This document shows positions 1 through 8,884 of a DNA stretch of 36,401 bases, piece after piece (the stretch's first letter is position 1; the number at the start of each line of letters is the position of its first letter). The stretch covers positions 1 through 36,401 of the forward strand of contig JAUXEM010000012.1 of assembly GCA_030620515.1 (NCBI GenBank). The letters are read 5' to 3'. Made by a program: the position numbers and the translations under genes. Under the pieces are notes generated by a model. It did no database searches. It had not been told where the DNA came from and saw only the letters and a program-made list of their open reading frames with translations. The DNA comes from Salinivirgaceae bacterium. Its GTDB lineage: Bacteria > Bacteroidota > Bacteroidia > Bacteroidales > SZUA-534.

Positions 1-2055
1 CGCTAAGCCTAGCTTATCGTTTGTGCCTGGTGTATAAACAGGTTCTAATGCTGACGGAACATCAAAGCTACCATCGCCACTTGTTGTCCATGCTAAACTT
101 GCATAGTTACTGGCACTAGATTTGGTTGCAAAATCGTAAGTGTTATCGGAACATATCGTGGCTGGACCGCCTGCATCGGCTGTTGGTGCAGGCATAAAAG
201 TTAGAGTTAAAACTTCAGTTGTTTCAGCACAGGTCCCATTGCCATAGGCCTTTAAAGTTAAAATTACCGATCCCAAAACTTCATCAGCAGGACTAGCATC
301 ATATGTAGCTGTAAGTTGATCTCCATCTGTAAATGTACCAGTACCATTAGTTGACCATTCCAATAAAGAATAATTAGCTGCAGAAGCCTCTGAGATAGCA
401 TAAGGAATTTCTTCACAAACACTAGTCGTATTTGGGGTCATTGTGATTGAAGGCGCCGTAATCGGGTCAACAGTTATAACATTGCCATACATAATTGAAC
501 AACTATTATCATCAATTACATATAAATCATAATCACCAGCAGCAACAGTAAATACCGAGTCTGCCTGATAATCATTAATATCTACAGGAGCAGCTCCACC
601 ACTTGATACAATATAATATCCATAGCCAGTAATATTCAATTTAGGATTAAGTATATCTGGTGTACCACCGCTCATGCCTGTAACTTCAATTATACCTGTG
701 GGACTCCCAACAGTACAGTCAGATAAAATATCAACATTACCAACTGAAACAACAGAGGGCCCATTATAATTACCACCAGCGGACAAATATAAAAATGCAC
801 TATCGTTATTAACACATCCATTTACATCCTGTAAATAAACTGTATAAAAACCATATCCAAGAAAGCTGGTTATTTTTCCTGTTGAAACAATAGTTGGTAA
901 ATTATTTTCCCATTTTGTTGCAGGATAATTATATCTTGCTGCATTCCCACTACCATCAACAGTAAGTTTTATATTATCACCATTACAATTGGCAGGACTA
1001 TCGAGCGTAATAGTTGGTAATATATCAGTTGGTTTAAGTACCTCAACATTCTTGGTTTGACCACTTGATAAATCAGCATTTTCGCTTACTGCAATAATGT
1101 ATCTACCAGGTATAACATCAGAAAAATTCACATTATTACCAGTTTGAGTCACTCCAATTTGCAAAAAAGGAGCATCATTTTGAAATAGACCAGTATAATA
1201 GGTATCGGGACCAGTTATTTCGACTGAAATACTACCCTTTTGTCCCGTTGTAGGGGAACCAGTTGGTAATGGAGAATTAGATGGACATATTGCATCTGTA
1301 GGAGTTGGCACAAAAGTAAAAGCCTTTGAAGCTAATTTTCCAACGCTAGAATAATCATAACCAGCACCTTTAAAATCTTCAAAAATATCACCTAAAATTT
1401 GAATATGCGATTCCCCAGCATCAAAATCTAAATTTTTAGTGTTGGTAAAATCCCAACTCTCTACAACTATTAATGATTCTCCAAGGTTTAAGGCTTTTGA
1501 ACCTTTTCCAACACTTTCAAAGGCAACACTTTCAATAGTATTATTATTAGTGTTTACTGTTCCTTGTTCTAAATATATATTTTTGTTTGTTTTAATGTTT
1601 GATTTAATATCCCAAGTCCCATTTGGGTTAGAAAAATAAATACTTGATTTTAAAGCAACAGGGATATATACGGTGCAGTTATTTGAAGATGTTAAAATAA
1701 TATCACCTTTATATTTATTCAGTATTGTGCTTTTATCAACATCTATAGAGCCATTAATCTTCATTGCTCCTTTACCTTTAAAAGTAGCACTGTGTGCACT
1801 TACAGTAAAGTTTGCAAGTTCAATATCGTTTTTAATAGATATATTAAAACTTTTATCGCTACTTGAATTTGCATCGAAAATAACGTTATAATCTTTAGTA
1901 GGTAAGGATACTCCACTAGCACCACCACTAGTAGCAGACCAATGTGTAGTATCGTTCCATGAACCACTTCCATTTACCCAATAAAGGTTGTTGCTTTGGG
2001 CAAACAATGTAACTGAGATATAACAAAATAATAGGGACAGTAAAAATTTTTTCAT
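1..2055 (-). CDS. Large secreted surface protein with Ig/PKD-like repeats (3' end beyond left edge)
   Basis: Reading the minus strand from the ATG at 2055-2053 gives an uninterrupted frame of 685 codons that leaves the window without a stop. The N-terminus (MKKFLLSLLFCYISVTLFAQ) is a clear signal peptide ending in an FAQ cleavage site. It is followed by a WVNGSGSWNDTTHWS segment, a motif frequent at the start of large Bacteroidota exported adhesin/gliding-type proteins, then a beta-rich region with many D, N, T and S residues. From about residue 545 there are two tandem units of roughly 90 residues, each with a Cys near the start, an A-x-NY-x-x-L-x-W core, a GTG/GDG-x-F turn and a TY-x-P strand, as in Ig/PKD-like domains. 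Inference: exported by Sec, probably with a T9SS C-terminal signal outside the window, which the gldKLMN block nearby could serve. Function unknown; adhesin or matrix protein is a guess. Confidence 0.85.
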   Translation of the reverse strand, partial: MKKFLLSLLFCYISVTLFAQSNNLYWVNGSGSWNDTTHWSATSGGASGVSLPTKDYNVIFDANSSSDKSFNISIKNDIELANFTVSAHSATFKGKGAMKINGSIDVDKSTILNKYKGDIILTSSNNCTVYIPVALKSSIYFSNPNGTWDIKSNIKTNKNIYLEQGTVNTNNNTIESVAFESVGKGSKALNLGESLIVVESWDFTNTKNLDFDAGESHIQILGDIFEDFKGAGYDYSSVGKLASKAFTFVPTPTDAICPSNSPLPTGSPTTGQKGSISVEITGPDTYYTGLFQNDAPFLQIGVTQTGNNVNFSDVIPGRYIIAVSENADLSSGQTKNVEVLKPTDILPTITLDSPANCNGDNIKLTVDGSGNAARYNYPATKWENNLPTIVSTGKITSFLGYGFYTVYLQDVNGCVNNDSAFLYLSAGGNYNGPSVVSVGNVDILSDCTVGSPTGIIEVTGMSGGTPDILNPKLNITGYGYYIVSSGGAAPVDINDYQADSVFTVAAGDYDLYVIDDNSCSIMYGNVITVDPITAPSITMTPNTTSVCEEIPYAISEASAANYSLLEWSTNGTGTFTDGDQLTATYDASPADEVLGSVILTLKAYGNGTCAETTEVLTLTFMPAPTADAGGPATICSDNTYDFATKSSASNYASLAWTTSGDGSFDVPSALEPVYTPGTNDKLGLA

Positions 2056-2132
2056 AATAATAAATATTGAATTCTCAAACAATAACGCTGATAATAAATA
2101 AACAATATGTCCGCTTTTATTAACAGTAACTG

Positions 2133-2140
2133 CAAATATA
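2133..2140 (-). promoter_or_regulatory. Bacteroidota-type -7 element (TATATTTG)
   Basis: On the minus strand this reads TATATTTG, a full match to the Bacteroidota -7 consensus TAnnTTTG, 77 nt upstream of the ATG of the surface-protein gene. No convincing -33 TTTG was found at the right spacing, so the call rests on the -7 box only. The remaining gap between the genes (2056-2373) is AT-rich. It also holds a small perfect inverted repeat at 2247-2263 (GCAATG/CATTGC, 5-nt loop) and nothing else recognised. Confidence 0.35.
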
Positions 2141-2373
2141 AAATAAAATACGCTTTACCCTATAATGCTTTTGATAATTATGCAAATATCTTGGCTGAAT
2201 GTATTAAAATTAAAAGCAAAACAATAATTAGTAGTTAAATATATACGCAATGTTACGCATTGCAAGTGTATTGGTTCCAATTTTCGTCAATTAAACAAGT
2301 GCATTTATCACATTGACTATTAAATAAAAAAGATGATTAAAAATTACAATAAGGTATCAAATTCTATAAAATA

Positions 2374-3126
2374 TCAAATTCTACTTTTTAATTTCTGCAT
2401 TATTTCAGATGAGTATAAAAATTCTTCCAGTTCTTTATTTCCGGTACTTAAAAGTTGATCTTTTGTTCCATTCCACCAGCTACGTCCCTTGTTTATATAA
2501 ACAATACTATCAGAAACGGCAAAAACAGAGTTCAAGTCGTGGGTGTTTATTACTGTGGTTATATCATACTCGTGGGTGATTTCCTGAATAAGCTTATCAA
2601 TAATAATAGCAGTTTGCGGATCTAATCCAGAATTAGGCTCATCGCAGAAAAGATACTTTGGGTTTAATGCTATTGCCCTTGCAATGGCGGCTCGCTTTTG
2701 CATTCCACCGCTAAGTTCAGACGGGTACTTGTTATTTACCCCTTCGAGATTAACACGCTCTAAGCAAAAGTTTGCTCTATTTATTTTCTCCTGATATGTC
2801 TTATCCGTAAACAAGTCCAACGGGTACATAATATTCTCCTCAATGGTAGCAGAATCAAACAAGGCTCCACCTTGAAAAAGCATACCTACCTCTTTTCGAA
2901 TATTTGTTCTATCCTTATGTTTGAGTTTTGTAAAATCTCTACCATCAAAGTATATAGATCCGTTATCAATGTCATGAAGGCCAACTAATGATTTTAAAAG
3001 AACCGTTTTTCCAGAACCACTTCTCCCAATTACCATATTCACTTTGCCAGGTTCAAATAAAGCATTTACATCTTTTAATATATGCTGCTCTTGAAAAGTT
3101 TTATTGATATTCTCGACCTTAATCAT
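2374..3126 (-). CDS. mlaF: MlaF-type ABC transporter ATP-binding protein
   Basis: A 250-residue nucleotide-binding subunit of the Mla/Mkl phospholipid-transport family, acting on the cytoplasmic side of the inner membrane to drive lipid movement between inner and outer membranes. Walker A is GRSGSGKT (residues 34-41, Lys40), the ABC signature is LSGGM (138-142) and Walker B ends in CDEP (Asp162, Glu163). The length is usual for the family. Its start overlaps the end of the upstream permease gene by 4 nt, so the two are translationally coupled. No MlaD-type substrate-binding (MCE) gene follows; the next gene downstream is a surface protein on the same strand, so the MCE partner must be elsewhere in the genome. 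Assignment to the MlaF group rather than a generic ABC ATPase comes mainly from the MlaE neighbour. Confidence 0.92.
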   Translation of the reverse strand: MIKVENINKTFQEQHILKDVNALFEPGKVNMVIGRSGSGKTVLLKSLVGLHDIDNGSIYFDGRDFTKLKHKDRTNIRKEVGMLFQGGALFDSATIEENIMYPLDLFTDKTYQEKINRANFCLERVNLEGVNNKYPSELSGGMQKRAAIARAIALNPKYLFCDEPNSGLDPQTAIIIDKLIQEITHEYDITTVINTHDLNSVFAVSDSIVYINKGRSWWNGTKDQLLSTGNKELEEFLYSSEIMQKLKSRI

Positions 3127-3863
3127 GATAATAAGAGTTGGGTTAATACTAAATCAAATAATAATATTAGAACGCAACTGTATACTACAGATCTAGTGCT
3201 AGCTCTACCAACTTCAAGGGCTCCGCCTTTAACATAATACCCTTGATAAGCCGAAATGGTAATTATAATAAACGCAAATGCCAAAGCCTTTATAATAGAA
3301 TATGTAACGTAATAAGGAATAAAAGCTAAGCGGATTCCGGTAATGTAATCTTGCGCTGAAATTGCATCAGTTAAAACAGAAGATAACCACCCACCACCAA
3401 TACCAACAAACATGCTAATAATAACAATAACTGGAATAAAGAATACAAAAGCAAAAACCTTAGGTAACACAAGAAATGAAGCTGAATTCACTCCCATTAT
3501 TTCAAGTGCATCAATTTGCTCTGTTACTCTCATTGTTCCAATTTCAGAGGCAACACTAGATCCAACTTTTCCTGCTAAAACTAGGGATATTATGGTTGAG
3601 GAGAATTCTAATAGCATAGTATCACGTGTAGTCAAACTTATAACATAATCAGGAACTAATGGACTAGTAATATTATAGGCCATTTGAATTGTTATTGCAG
3701 CACCGATAAAAATAGATACGAGAATAATAATCCCAACAGAGCTGACTCCAAGACTCTGCACTTCTTTAACAAACTGTTTTAACCAAACCGAGTATTTTTC
3801 AGGTCGTGAAAATATATTCCAAACAAATACAAAATACCGTCCTAGATGATAAACCAAATTCAT
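3123..3863 (-). CDS. mlaE: MlaE-type ABC transporter permease
   Basis: A 246-residue polytopic membrane protein of the MlaE permease family, the membrane subunit of the lipid-transport complex powered by the adjacent MlaF. It has five to six hydrophobic segments, starting near residue 38 (VSSVGIIILVSIFIGAAI) and ending with a hydrophobic C-terminus. The hallmark cytoplasmic loop G-T-M-R-V-T-E-Q-I-D-A-L-E-x-M-G-V is complete at about residues 108-124. The stop codon overlaps the mlaF start by 4 nt. It is divergent from manC, with 139 nt between the two start codons. No clear promoter box was found for it. Confidence 0.92.
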   Translation of the reverse strand: MNLVYHLGRYFVFVWNIFSRPEKYSVWLKQFVKEVQSLGVSSVGIIILVSIFIGAAITIQMAYNITSPLVPDYVISLTTRDTMLLEFSSTIISLVLAGKVGSSVASEIGTMRVTEQIDALEIMGVNSASFLVLPKVFAFVFFIPVIVIISMFVGIGGGWLSSVLTDAISAQDYITGIRLAFIPYYVTYSIIKALAFAFIIITISAYQGYYVKGGALEVGRASTRSVVYSCVLILLFDLVLTQLLLS

Positions 3864-4002
3864 ATTTCAGTAGTACTACAATAAGATTTTATAAAACACA
3901 ACAAATATCAAGAATATTTAGCAAATAATAAATTATATTAGCAGAACATGCAAGTATAATAAATCTTGTTCAAATTATCGATTAACTTTTAAACTTTATA
4001 AA

Positions 4003-5094
4003 ATGGATTCTAACTTTTATTGTGTCATTATGGCAGGTGGTGCAGGAACACGATTCTGGCCAATTAGTCGCTCAGCTCATCCAAAACAGTTTTTAGACAT
4101 TCTAGGTTTAGGAAGAACATTACTTCAGCAAACTTTTGATAGATTTACACAAATTTGTCCTTCAGAGAATATCTTCATTGTTACAAGTTCTGAATATAAA
4201 GAATTAACCCTTAAACAACTCCCATCTATAGATGAAAGCCAAGTATTGCTTGAGCCAGCAAGAAGAAATACAGCACCCTGTATAGCATATGCTAATTTTA
4301 GGATTCAAAACCTTAATCCGAATGCTAAAATAATTGTTGCGCCATCAGACCATTTAATTCTCAATGAAAATAAATTTATTGAAACCATTAAAACAGGTTT
4401 AGATTTTATTTCTAAGAAGGGGCGTCTACTTACTCTTGGAATAGAACCATCTCGCCCAGATACGGGGTATGGGTACATACAAATAAATAAGGAAGAGAAT
4501 CTTGAGTTCAATGCAAATATTAGAAAAGTAAAAACTTTTACCGAGAAACCAGATATTGAAATGGCTAAGTTCTTTGTTGAAAGCGAAGAGTTTTACTGGA
4601 ATTCTGGCATTTTCTTGTGGTCCTTAGAAACAATACAAAACTCTTTTGAGCAATTATTGCCAGAAATATACTCGCTTTTTAATGAAAATAAAGAAGCTTT
4701 TGGAACCCTAAATGAAAATGAGGCAATAAATCAAATATATCCAACTTGTTCAAACATATCTATAGACTACGGAATAATGGAAAAAGCTGAAAATGTATTT
4801 GTATTGGGGGCTGAATTTGGTTGGTCCGATTTAGGCACATGGACTTCTTTATTTGAACACATGGATAAAGATGAGAATAACAATGCTATAAATGGAGATA
4901 ATGTAATGCTATATGATGTAAAAGACACCATAATAAACTCTACTAATAAAAAACTTGTTTTGATTCAAGGGTTGAAAAATCATATTGTTGTGGACACTAA
5001 AGATGCTTTATTAATATGTGATAAGGATGAAGAACAACAATTACGATTATTTGTAAATGATATTAAAGCAAAAAAGGGCGATGAGTTTGTTTAA
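4003..5094 (+). CDS. manC: Mannose-1-phosphate guanylyltransferase
   Basis: A 363-residue single-domain GDP-mannose pyrophosphorylase: mannose-1-phosphate plus GTP gives GDP-mannose and pyrophosphate, a precursor for surface glycans and for GDP-fucose. The nucleotide-binding signature GGAGTRFWP is at residues 12-20 and PKQFL at 27-31. The FTEKPD block and the GWSDLGTW motif typical of ManC enzymes are present. It lacks the C-terminal phosphomannose isomerase domain of the roughly 470-residue bifunctional type; the short form is common in Bacteroidota. It stands alone on the plus strand, divergent from mlaE and convergent with the T9SS block. The cytoplasmic enzyme is complete. Confidence 0.93.
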   Translation: MDSNFYCVIMAGGAGTRFWPISRSAHPKQFLDILGLGRTLLQQTFDRFTQICPSENIFIVTSSEYKELTLKQLPSIDESQVLLEPARRNTAPCIAYANFRIQNLNPNAKIIVAPSDHLILNENKFIETIKTGLDFISKKGRLLTLGIEPSRPDTGYGYIQINKEENLEFNANIRKVKTFTEKPDIEMAKFFVESEEFYWNSGIFLWSLETIQNSFEQLLPEIYSLFNENKEAFGTLNENEAINQIYPTCSNISIDYGIMEKAENVFVLGAEFGWSDLGTWTSLFEHMDKDENNNAINGDNVMLYDVKDTIINSTNKKLVLIQGLKNHIVVDTKDALLICDKDEEQQLRLFVNDIKAKKGDEFV

Positions 5095-5246
5095 GCTCAT
5101 TTCACTAGAATAAGTTTAAGTTAAACATTTGTATTTCACCATAATATCAGTGTAATTCAAAATATAACACTTTCAAAAATCGTGAAGCATTCAAATTATT
5201 CATGAATTTTGCGTGAACTTTCTCGTGATTGTTTCATAATAAAAAA

Positions 5247-5278
5247 AATAGCCGTTCAGACAAAACTGAACGGCTATT
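5247..5278 (-). terminator. Rho-independent terminator after gldN (probably bidirectional)
   Basis: A perfect 13-bp stem, AATAGCCGTTCAG (5247-5259) pairing with 5266-5278, encloses a 6-nt loop. On the minus strand it is followed directly by a run of T (plus-strand A run 5241-5249), which makes it a textbook terminator for the gldK-L-M-N transcript, 22 nt past the gldN stop. It also lies downstream of manC on the plus strand, where the following sequence is only moderately T-rich. Confidence 0.9.
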
Positions 5279-5299
5279 CTATTTATTTTATAGATTTTA

Positions 5300-6154
5300 T
5301 TAGTATTCCCACAAATCTTGTTCAAGATTAGAAATCTTTGTTTTAATTTTCTCACCTTCTAGTAAAGTTTGTATCCCTAAAGAATAATCTGCAACTCCCC
5401 TATCGTCATAAACATTTGTTTCACGTACAATTATACTATTAAAATACCTTTTAAAAAATATATCATCAAAAGTTCTGCGTTCAGCATCATTGTGCTCATT
5501 AAAAACTTCATGATTTGCTAATATTCTTCTAGCTTCAGGGAAGTATATCCAGAATACTTGTGACTTTCGTAGCTCGGCATCACCATCTATACCAGTATCA
5601 TCTTTTGTATAGAATCTTATTGGGCACATTCCAATAATTCTTACCTCCAATGTAGAATATTGTTTGTCAAAAAACCAATCTTCTTTAAGAATCATCTGCT
5701 TTACCTCAGAACTTACAATCTCATTTGTAATTTCTTGGGTAACCTCGTTTCCATTTTCATCTGTATATGAAATTGGTTGAGGTGTTGCTCCAAATTGCTC
5801 ATCAATCTGAGTTCGAGTTATTGGTTGCGTAAATCTGTCATCATCGGCAGAATAAGCTGTTAATCCTTCTGTATTAATACCCCACAGAAATAAGTCAATA
5901 AGACTCATTCTATCACCAATTCTTGTGGTTGGGTAATAAAGTTTATGATTTATCTTTTCTCTATAATCAATAACTCTCCAAATACGTTTTTGCCACATTA
6001 CATCAGACTCACGTAAAAATTTATATGGAGCAGGTCTTCTACTAGGAACGTTTTCTTTTTCATAAATTCCATCCAATACCTGAGCTTGCACATTAGCAAC
6101 CGGAGCTAATACAAATGCTAATAATATAAAAGAAACTATTACAATATTTTTCAT
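5300..6154 (-). CDS. gldN: Type IX secretion system protein GldN/PorN
   Basis: A 284-residue periplasmic component of the type IX secretion system. It associates with the GldK ring under the outer membrane, while the GldL-GldM motor sits in the inner membrane. The N-terminal signal peptide ends in VANVQAQ near residue 25. The mature part carries the family's typical W-x-K-R-x-W-R-V-I-D-Y-R-E-K segment (about 54-67), the region around SLIDLF, and the FYTKDD region. Length matches the family. It is the last gene of the gldK-L-M-N run, 12 nt after gldM and just before a strong terminator. Confidence 0.95.
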   Translation of the reverse strand: MKNIVIVSFILLAFVLAPVANVQAQVLDGIYEKENVPSRRPAPYKFLRESDVMWQKRIWRVIDYREKINHKLYYPTTRIGDRMSLIDLFLWGINTEGLTAYSADDDRFTQPITRTQIDEQFGATPQPISYTDENGNEVTQEITNEIVSSEVKQMILKEDWFFDKQYSTLEVRIIGMCPIRFYTKDDTGIDGDAELRKSQVFWIYFPEARRILANHEVFNEHNDAERRTFDDIFFKRYFNSIIVRETNVYDDRGVADYSLGIQTLLEGEKIKTKISNLEQDLWEY

Positions 6155-6166
6155 AACTTCAATAAT

Positions 6167-7774
6167 TTATTTAACCTTAAAGATAATTGGAGAAAGAACT
6201 TTTGTTCTTCCATCAGGACCAACTGCCTCAATATTTTCAATAATAACTTTTGAATTTGATTTCATGCCTTTAAAAACATCTTTTTGAGCTTTTGTAAACT
6301 TATTGCCTTTAGCATTTAATTCCTTTGTGTACCCACCCTGCGTAGTTGTTACAGTAAATTTGGTAACTCTAAATTTCAAATCAAATACAAAATCTTCTAA
6401 TTCGGCAATCAGTACAGGTGCGTTCGACAACATGGCTTTTGTAATCTTACCACTACTTCTACCTAAAACTTTAGCTTTAGGTTCCGGAATAGTTTTTATC
6501 CTAAACTTCATGCTTCCCATTGATTTTGACTCTCCGTCAATTTCAGCATAAACTCGAATATTTACATTACCACTTGTTTTGGTAGGTTTAACTATATATC
6601 CTTTTCTAGCCTTTCTAATAGTTGCACCACCACCAGACATACTAGGCCTTATTTTATCGCCCGCTATACCAGGAACTGAAATGTCAACAGGATTATTAAT
6701 TCCATAATAGAAAACATTCATTTTTGTAGGTGATATTACTAAACTTGGTTCAGCAACCTGATATTGCACATCAAAAGGATAGTTAATTGTGCCACCGTCA
6801 GGGGAGGTTACTTCAATTAATCCACCCCATTTTTTTTCACCTATTGCGCTAGAATTATCTGAAAATATTCCTTTACCACTTTTTACATCAAGGGTTTTAT
6901 AATCACCGACCATTTCATATTTTCCACCCTCTTCTTTATAGGTTCCCACTTTTATTATAGGAGCTTTAGTAGAATCATATGCGGCTAAAAAAACTTCTGC
7001 TCTATATTCATTCCCTTTCATAATATAATTACTATTAGGAATAACAGTAGCAGCCATAGCATTAACTTTAAAATCACTTGCACTAATTTGGCTAAACAGA
7101 TAATTTATAACATCGGTTTCCATGTTTTTTACATCTGTTTGTATTTTTGAAAGCATTACAAAATCTGCAATTAATGGAATGTGTTCGAAAGTAGAACTAA
7201 CCCAACTATGCTTTACCTTCTCATGATCAATATGTTCATTAGTTTCAAGCGCCGTTTCTATATTGTGTCTTTTTTGTTCTTCGTTTTCTGGTACAATTGT
7301 TAACAGTAATTCACGATAAGCATCTATTTGTTTCTCAATTTCAACACCATGCTTTTTACCCAATTCACCAAAATACTCACCCCCTTTATCAATATTATCT
7401 TTTTGCTCTAATTTATTTATCAAAAATTTTCCGTCAACTACAGCTTCTGAGTCCTCACCTTCCGCATACTTTGCTAAACCAATTTTGTGTTCTTCTAAAG
7501 ATTTAAACAATGCTGTAGCCTCAACCCTAACTGATTCAGCTAGTTTCAACCAAGGTCCAACTTTGGTAGGATTTTGCATATTTGCTTCTGCAAATTCGCT
7601 ATAAACCTTATCGTTTTTCGCTTCGTAGTTTTCAATTGTTTTTTCAAGACTATGCCCAACTAAAATAAATGAGTTTAATACTTCTTTCGAAACATTAAGT
7701 GCTAACATAGCCGTTAAGAATAGGTACATAAGACCTATCATCTTTTGCCTTGGAGTTTCTTGTCCGTGACCCAT
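6167..7774 (-). CDS. gldM: Type IX secretion / gliding motor protein GldM (PorM)
   Basis: A 535-residue inner-membrane protein that forms, with GldL, the proton-driven motor of the type IX secretion system. The single N-terminal transmembrane helix lies at about residues 12-33 (IGLMYLFLTAMLALNVSKEV). The remainder is periplasmic: an alpha-helical D1 region (about 40-220) with charged heptad-like stretches, followed by beta-rich D2-D4 domains ending in the characteristic IKTIPEPKAKVLGRSSGKI segment. Length is in the family range (about 510-540). It sits 15 nt after gldL and 12 nt before gldN, which supports co-transcription. Confidence 0.96.
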   Translation of the reverse strand: MGHGQETPRQKMIGLMYLFLTAMLALNVSKEVLNSFILVGHSLEKTIENYEAKNDKVYSEFAEANMQNPTKVGPWLKLAESVRVEATALFKSLEEHKIGLAKYAEGEDSEAVVDGKFLINKLEQKDNIDKGGEYFGELGKKHGVEIEKQIDAYRELLLTIVPENEEQKRHNIETALETNEHIDHEKVKHSWVSSTFEHIPLIADFVMLSKIQTDVKNMETDVINYLFSQISASDFKVNAMAATVIPNSNYIMKGNEYRAEVFLAAYDSTKAPIIKVGTYKEEGGKYEMVGDYKTLDVKSGKGIFSDNSSAIGEKKWGGLIEVTSPDGGTINYPFDVQYQVAEPSLVISPTKMNVFYYGINNPVDISVPGIAGDKIRPSMSGGGATIRKARKGYIVKPTKTSGNVNIRVYAEIDGESKSMGSMKFRIKTIPEPKAKVLGRSSGKITKAMLSNAPVLIAELEDFVFDLKFRVTKFTVTTTQGGYTKELNAKGNKFTKAQKDVFKGMKSNSKVIIENIEAVGPDGRTKVLSPIIFKVK

Positions 7775-7789
7775 AGAATATTGCCTTTA

Positions 7790-8848
7790 TTACTTATTAA
7801 AGTTTAACGAAGAAAGCATATTTCCGTAAATACTATTTAAGGAAGCTACATTTTGTTCTAATTTAAGAACACCATCATTTAGTTTTGAAGTGTTCTCAAC
7901 AGTCTCTGATATATTATTTGCCATGTTATTCAATCCATCAAAATGTCCTTTTGCAGACTCCACATAACTATTAGTATTCTGAATTTGCAATTCATAAACA
8001 GAATTTAAGGCAGCTAAATTTGAATTTAAAGAACCAAGTTTTTCAGCATAAGCTGTACCTTCTGTTCCTATGGTATCAATTTCAGTAGTCAATTTATTTG
8101 CAAAACTACTATAAGCCTCCGAGAGTTGTGCGTTAGTATTATTGAAAGTGTTAGCTGTTTCAACGTATGATTCTGATAAATTATTTACAGATTCCTTCAG
8201 AACTTCAGACGATTTCTGATATGTTTCATCCAATTGTCCAATTGAATTTGTAGCTCCTTGCATTCTACTAACAAATTCTTTTGTGACAACACCAGCTTCC
8301 GACAAATCATTTAATTTAGCAGCAGTATCGCTCAAACTATTAAGCCCTGCCCCAAGCTTTTCAAATATCTCTGGTCCAATTTCGGCATTGTCAAGCATTT
8401 GATCAAACTTAGCTAATGCTGAAGGACTTCCTCCACCTACAATAACCTGACCTGTTGCTCCGCCAGAAACTATTTGTCCGCCAACTATTGGCTCACCATC
8501 TTGAACAACTCCTCCAGAACCTCCAACTGGAACTCCAATTACTTGAGGCATTTCATGTGCTCTATCAAATTTTCTTACGCTATCATCATCGTCAAACTCA
8601 TCAGTTAATCCTGCAAGTTCAGGATAAACTAAAGTCCAATCCAATTCTTCATGCAGAGGCTCAAAAGCAGAAAAGAAGAAAATAAGAGCTTCTATTATTA
8701 AACCAATGGTAAGCATCATAGATGCTCCTGGAAAATGCTGTATTTTAAATAAGGCTCCAATAAGTACAACGGATGCTCCCCATCCGTATACGTACTTCAT
8801 GAAATTTTTGTAGCCTTTGCTTTCTGTTAGTTCGCTTATGCTTATCAT
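7790..8848 (-). CDS. gldL: Type IX secretion / gliding motor protein GldL (PorL)
   Basis: A 352-residue inner-membrane motor subunit. Two transmembrane helices near the N-terminus (about 22-36, WGASVVLIGALFKI; and 44-62, MMLTIGLIIEALIFFF) carry the conserved Glu53 of the second helix, thought to take part in proton flow. A charged segment is followed by a Gly/Val-rich low-complexity linker (about 108-140). The long C-terminal cytoplasmic part is rich in N, S, L and E and is probably coiled coil. The protein is longer than the roughly 215-residue Flavobacterium GldL; longer Bacteroidales PorL proteins have the same C-terminal extension. It sits 36 nt after gldK and 15 nt before gldM. Confidence 0.94.
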   Translation of the reverse strand: MISISELTESKGYKNFMKYVYGWGASVVLIGALFKIQHFPGASMMLTIGLIIEALIFFFSAFEPLHEELDWTLVYPELAGLTDEFDDDDSVRKFDRAHEMPQVIGVPVGGSGGVVQDGEPIVGGQIVSGGATGQVIVGGGSPSALAKFDQMLDNAEIGPEIFEKLGAGLNSLSDTAAKLNDLSEAGVVTKEFVSRMQGATNSIGQLDETYQKSSEVLKESVNNLSESYVETANTFNNTNAQLSEAYSSFANKLTTEIDTIGTEGTAYAEKLGSLNSNLAALNSVYELQIQNTNSYVESAKGHFDGLNNMANNISETVENTSKLNDGVLKLEQNVASLNSIYGNMLSSLNFNK

Positions 8849-8884
8849 GGCTATTAATCTTTAATAATTAAATATATCTTCTTT

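Noticed and set aside
1439-1891. Plus-strand open frames of 66 and 72 codons opposite the surface protein
   Set aside because: They are antisense to a convincing signal-peptide-bearing frame and have no recognisable sequence.
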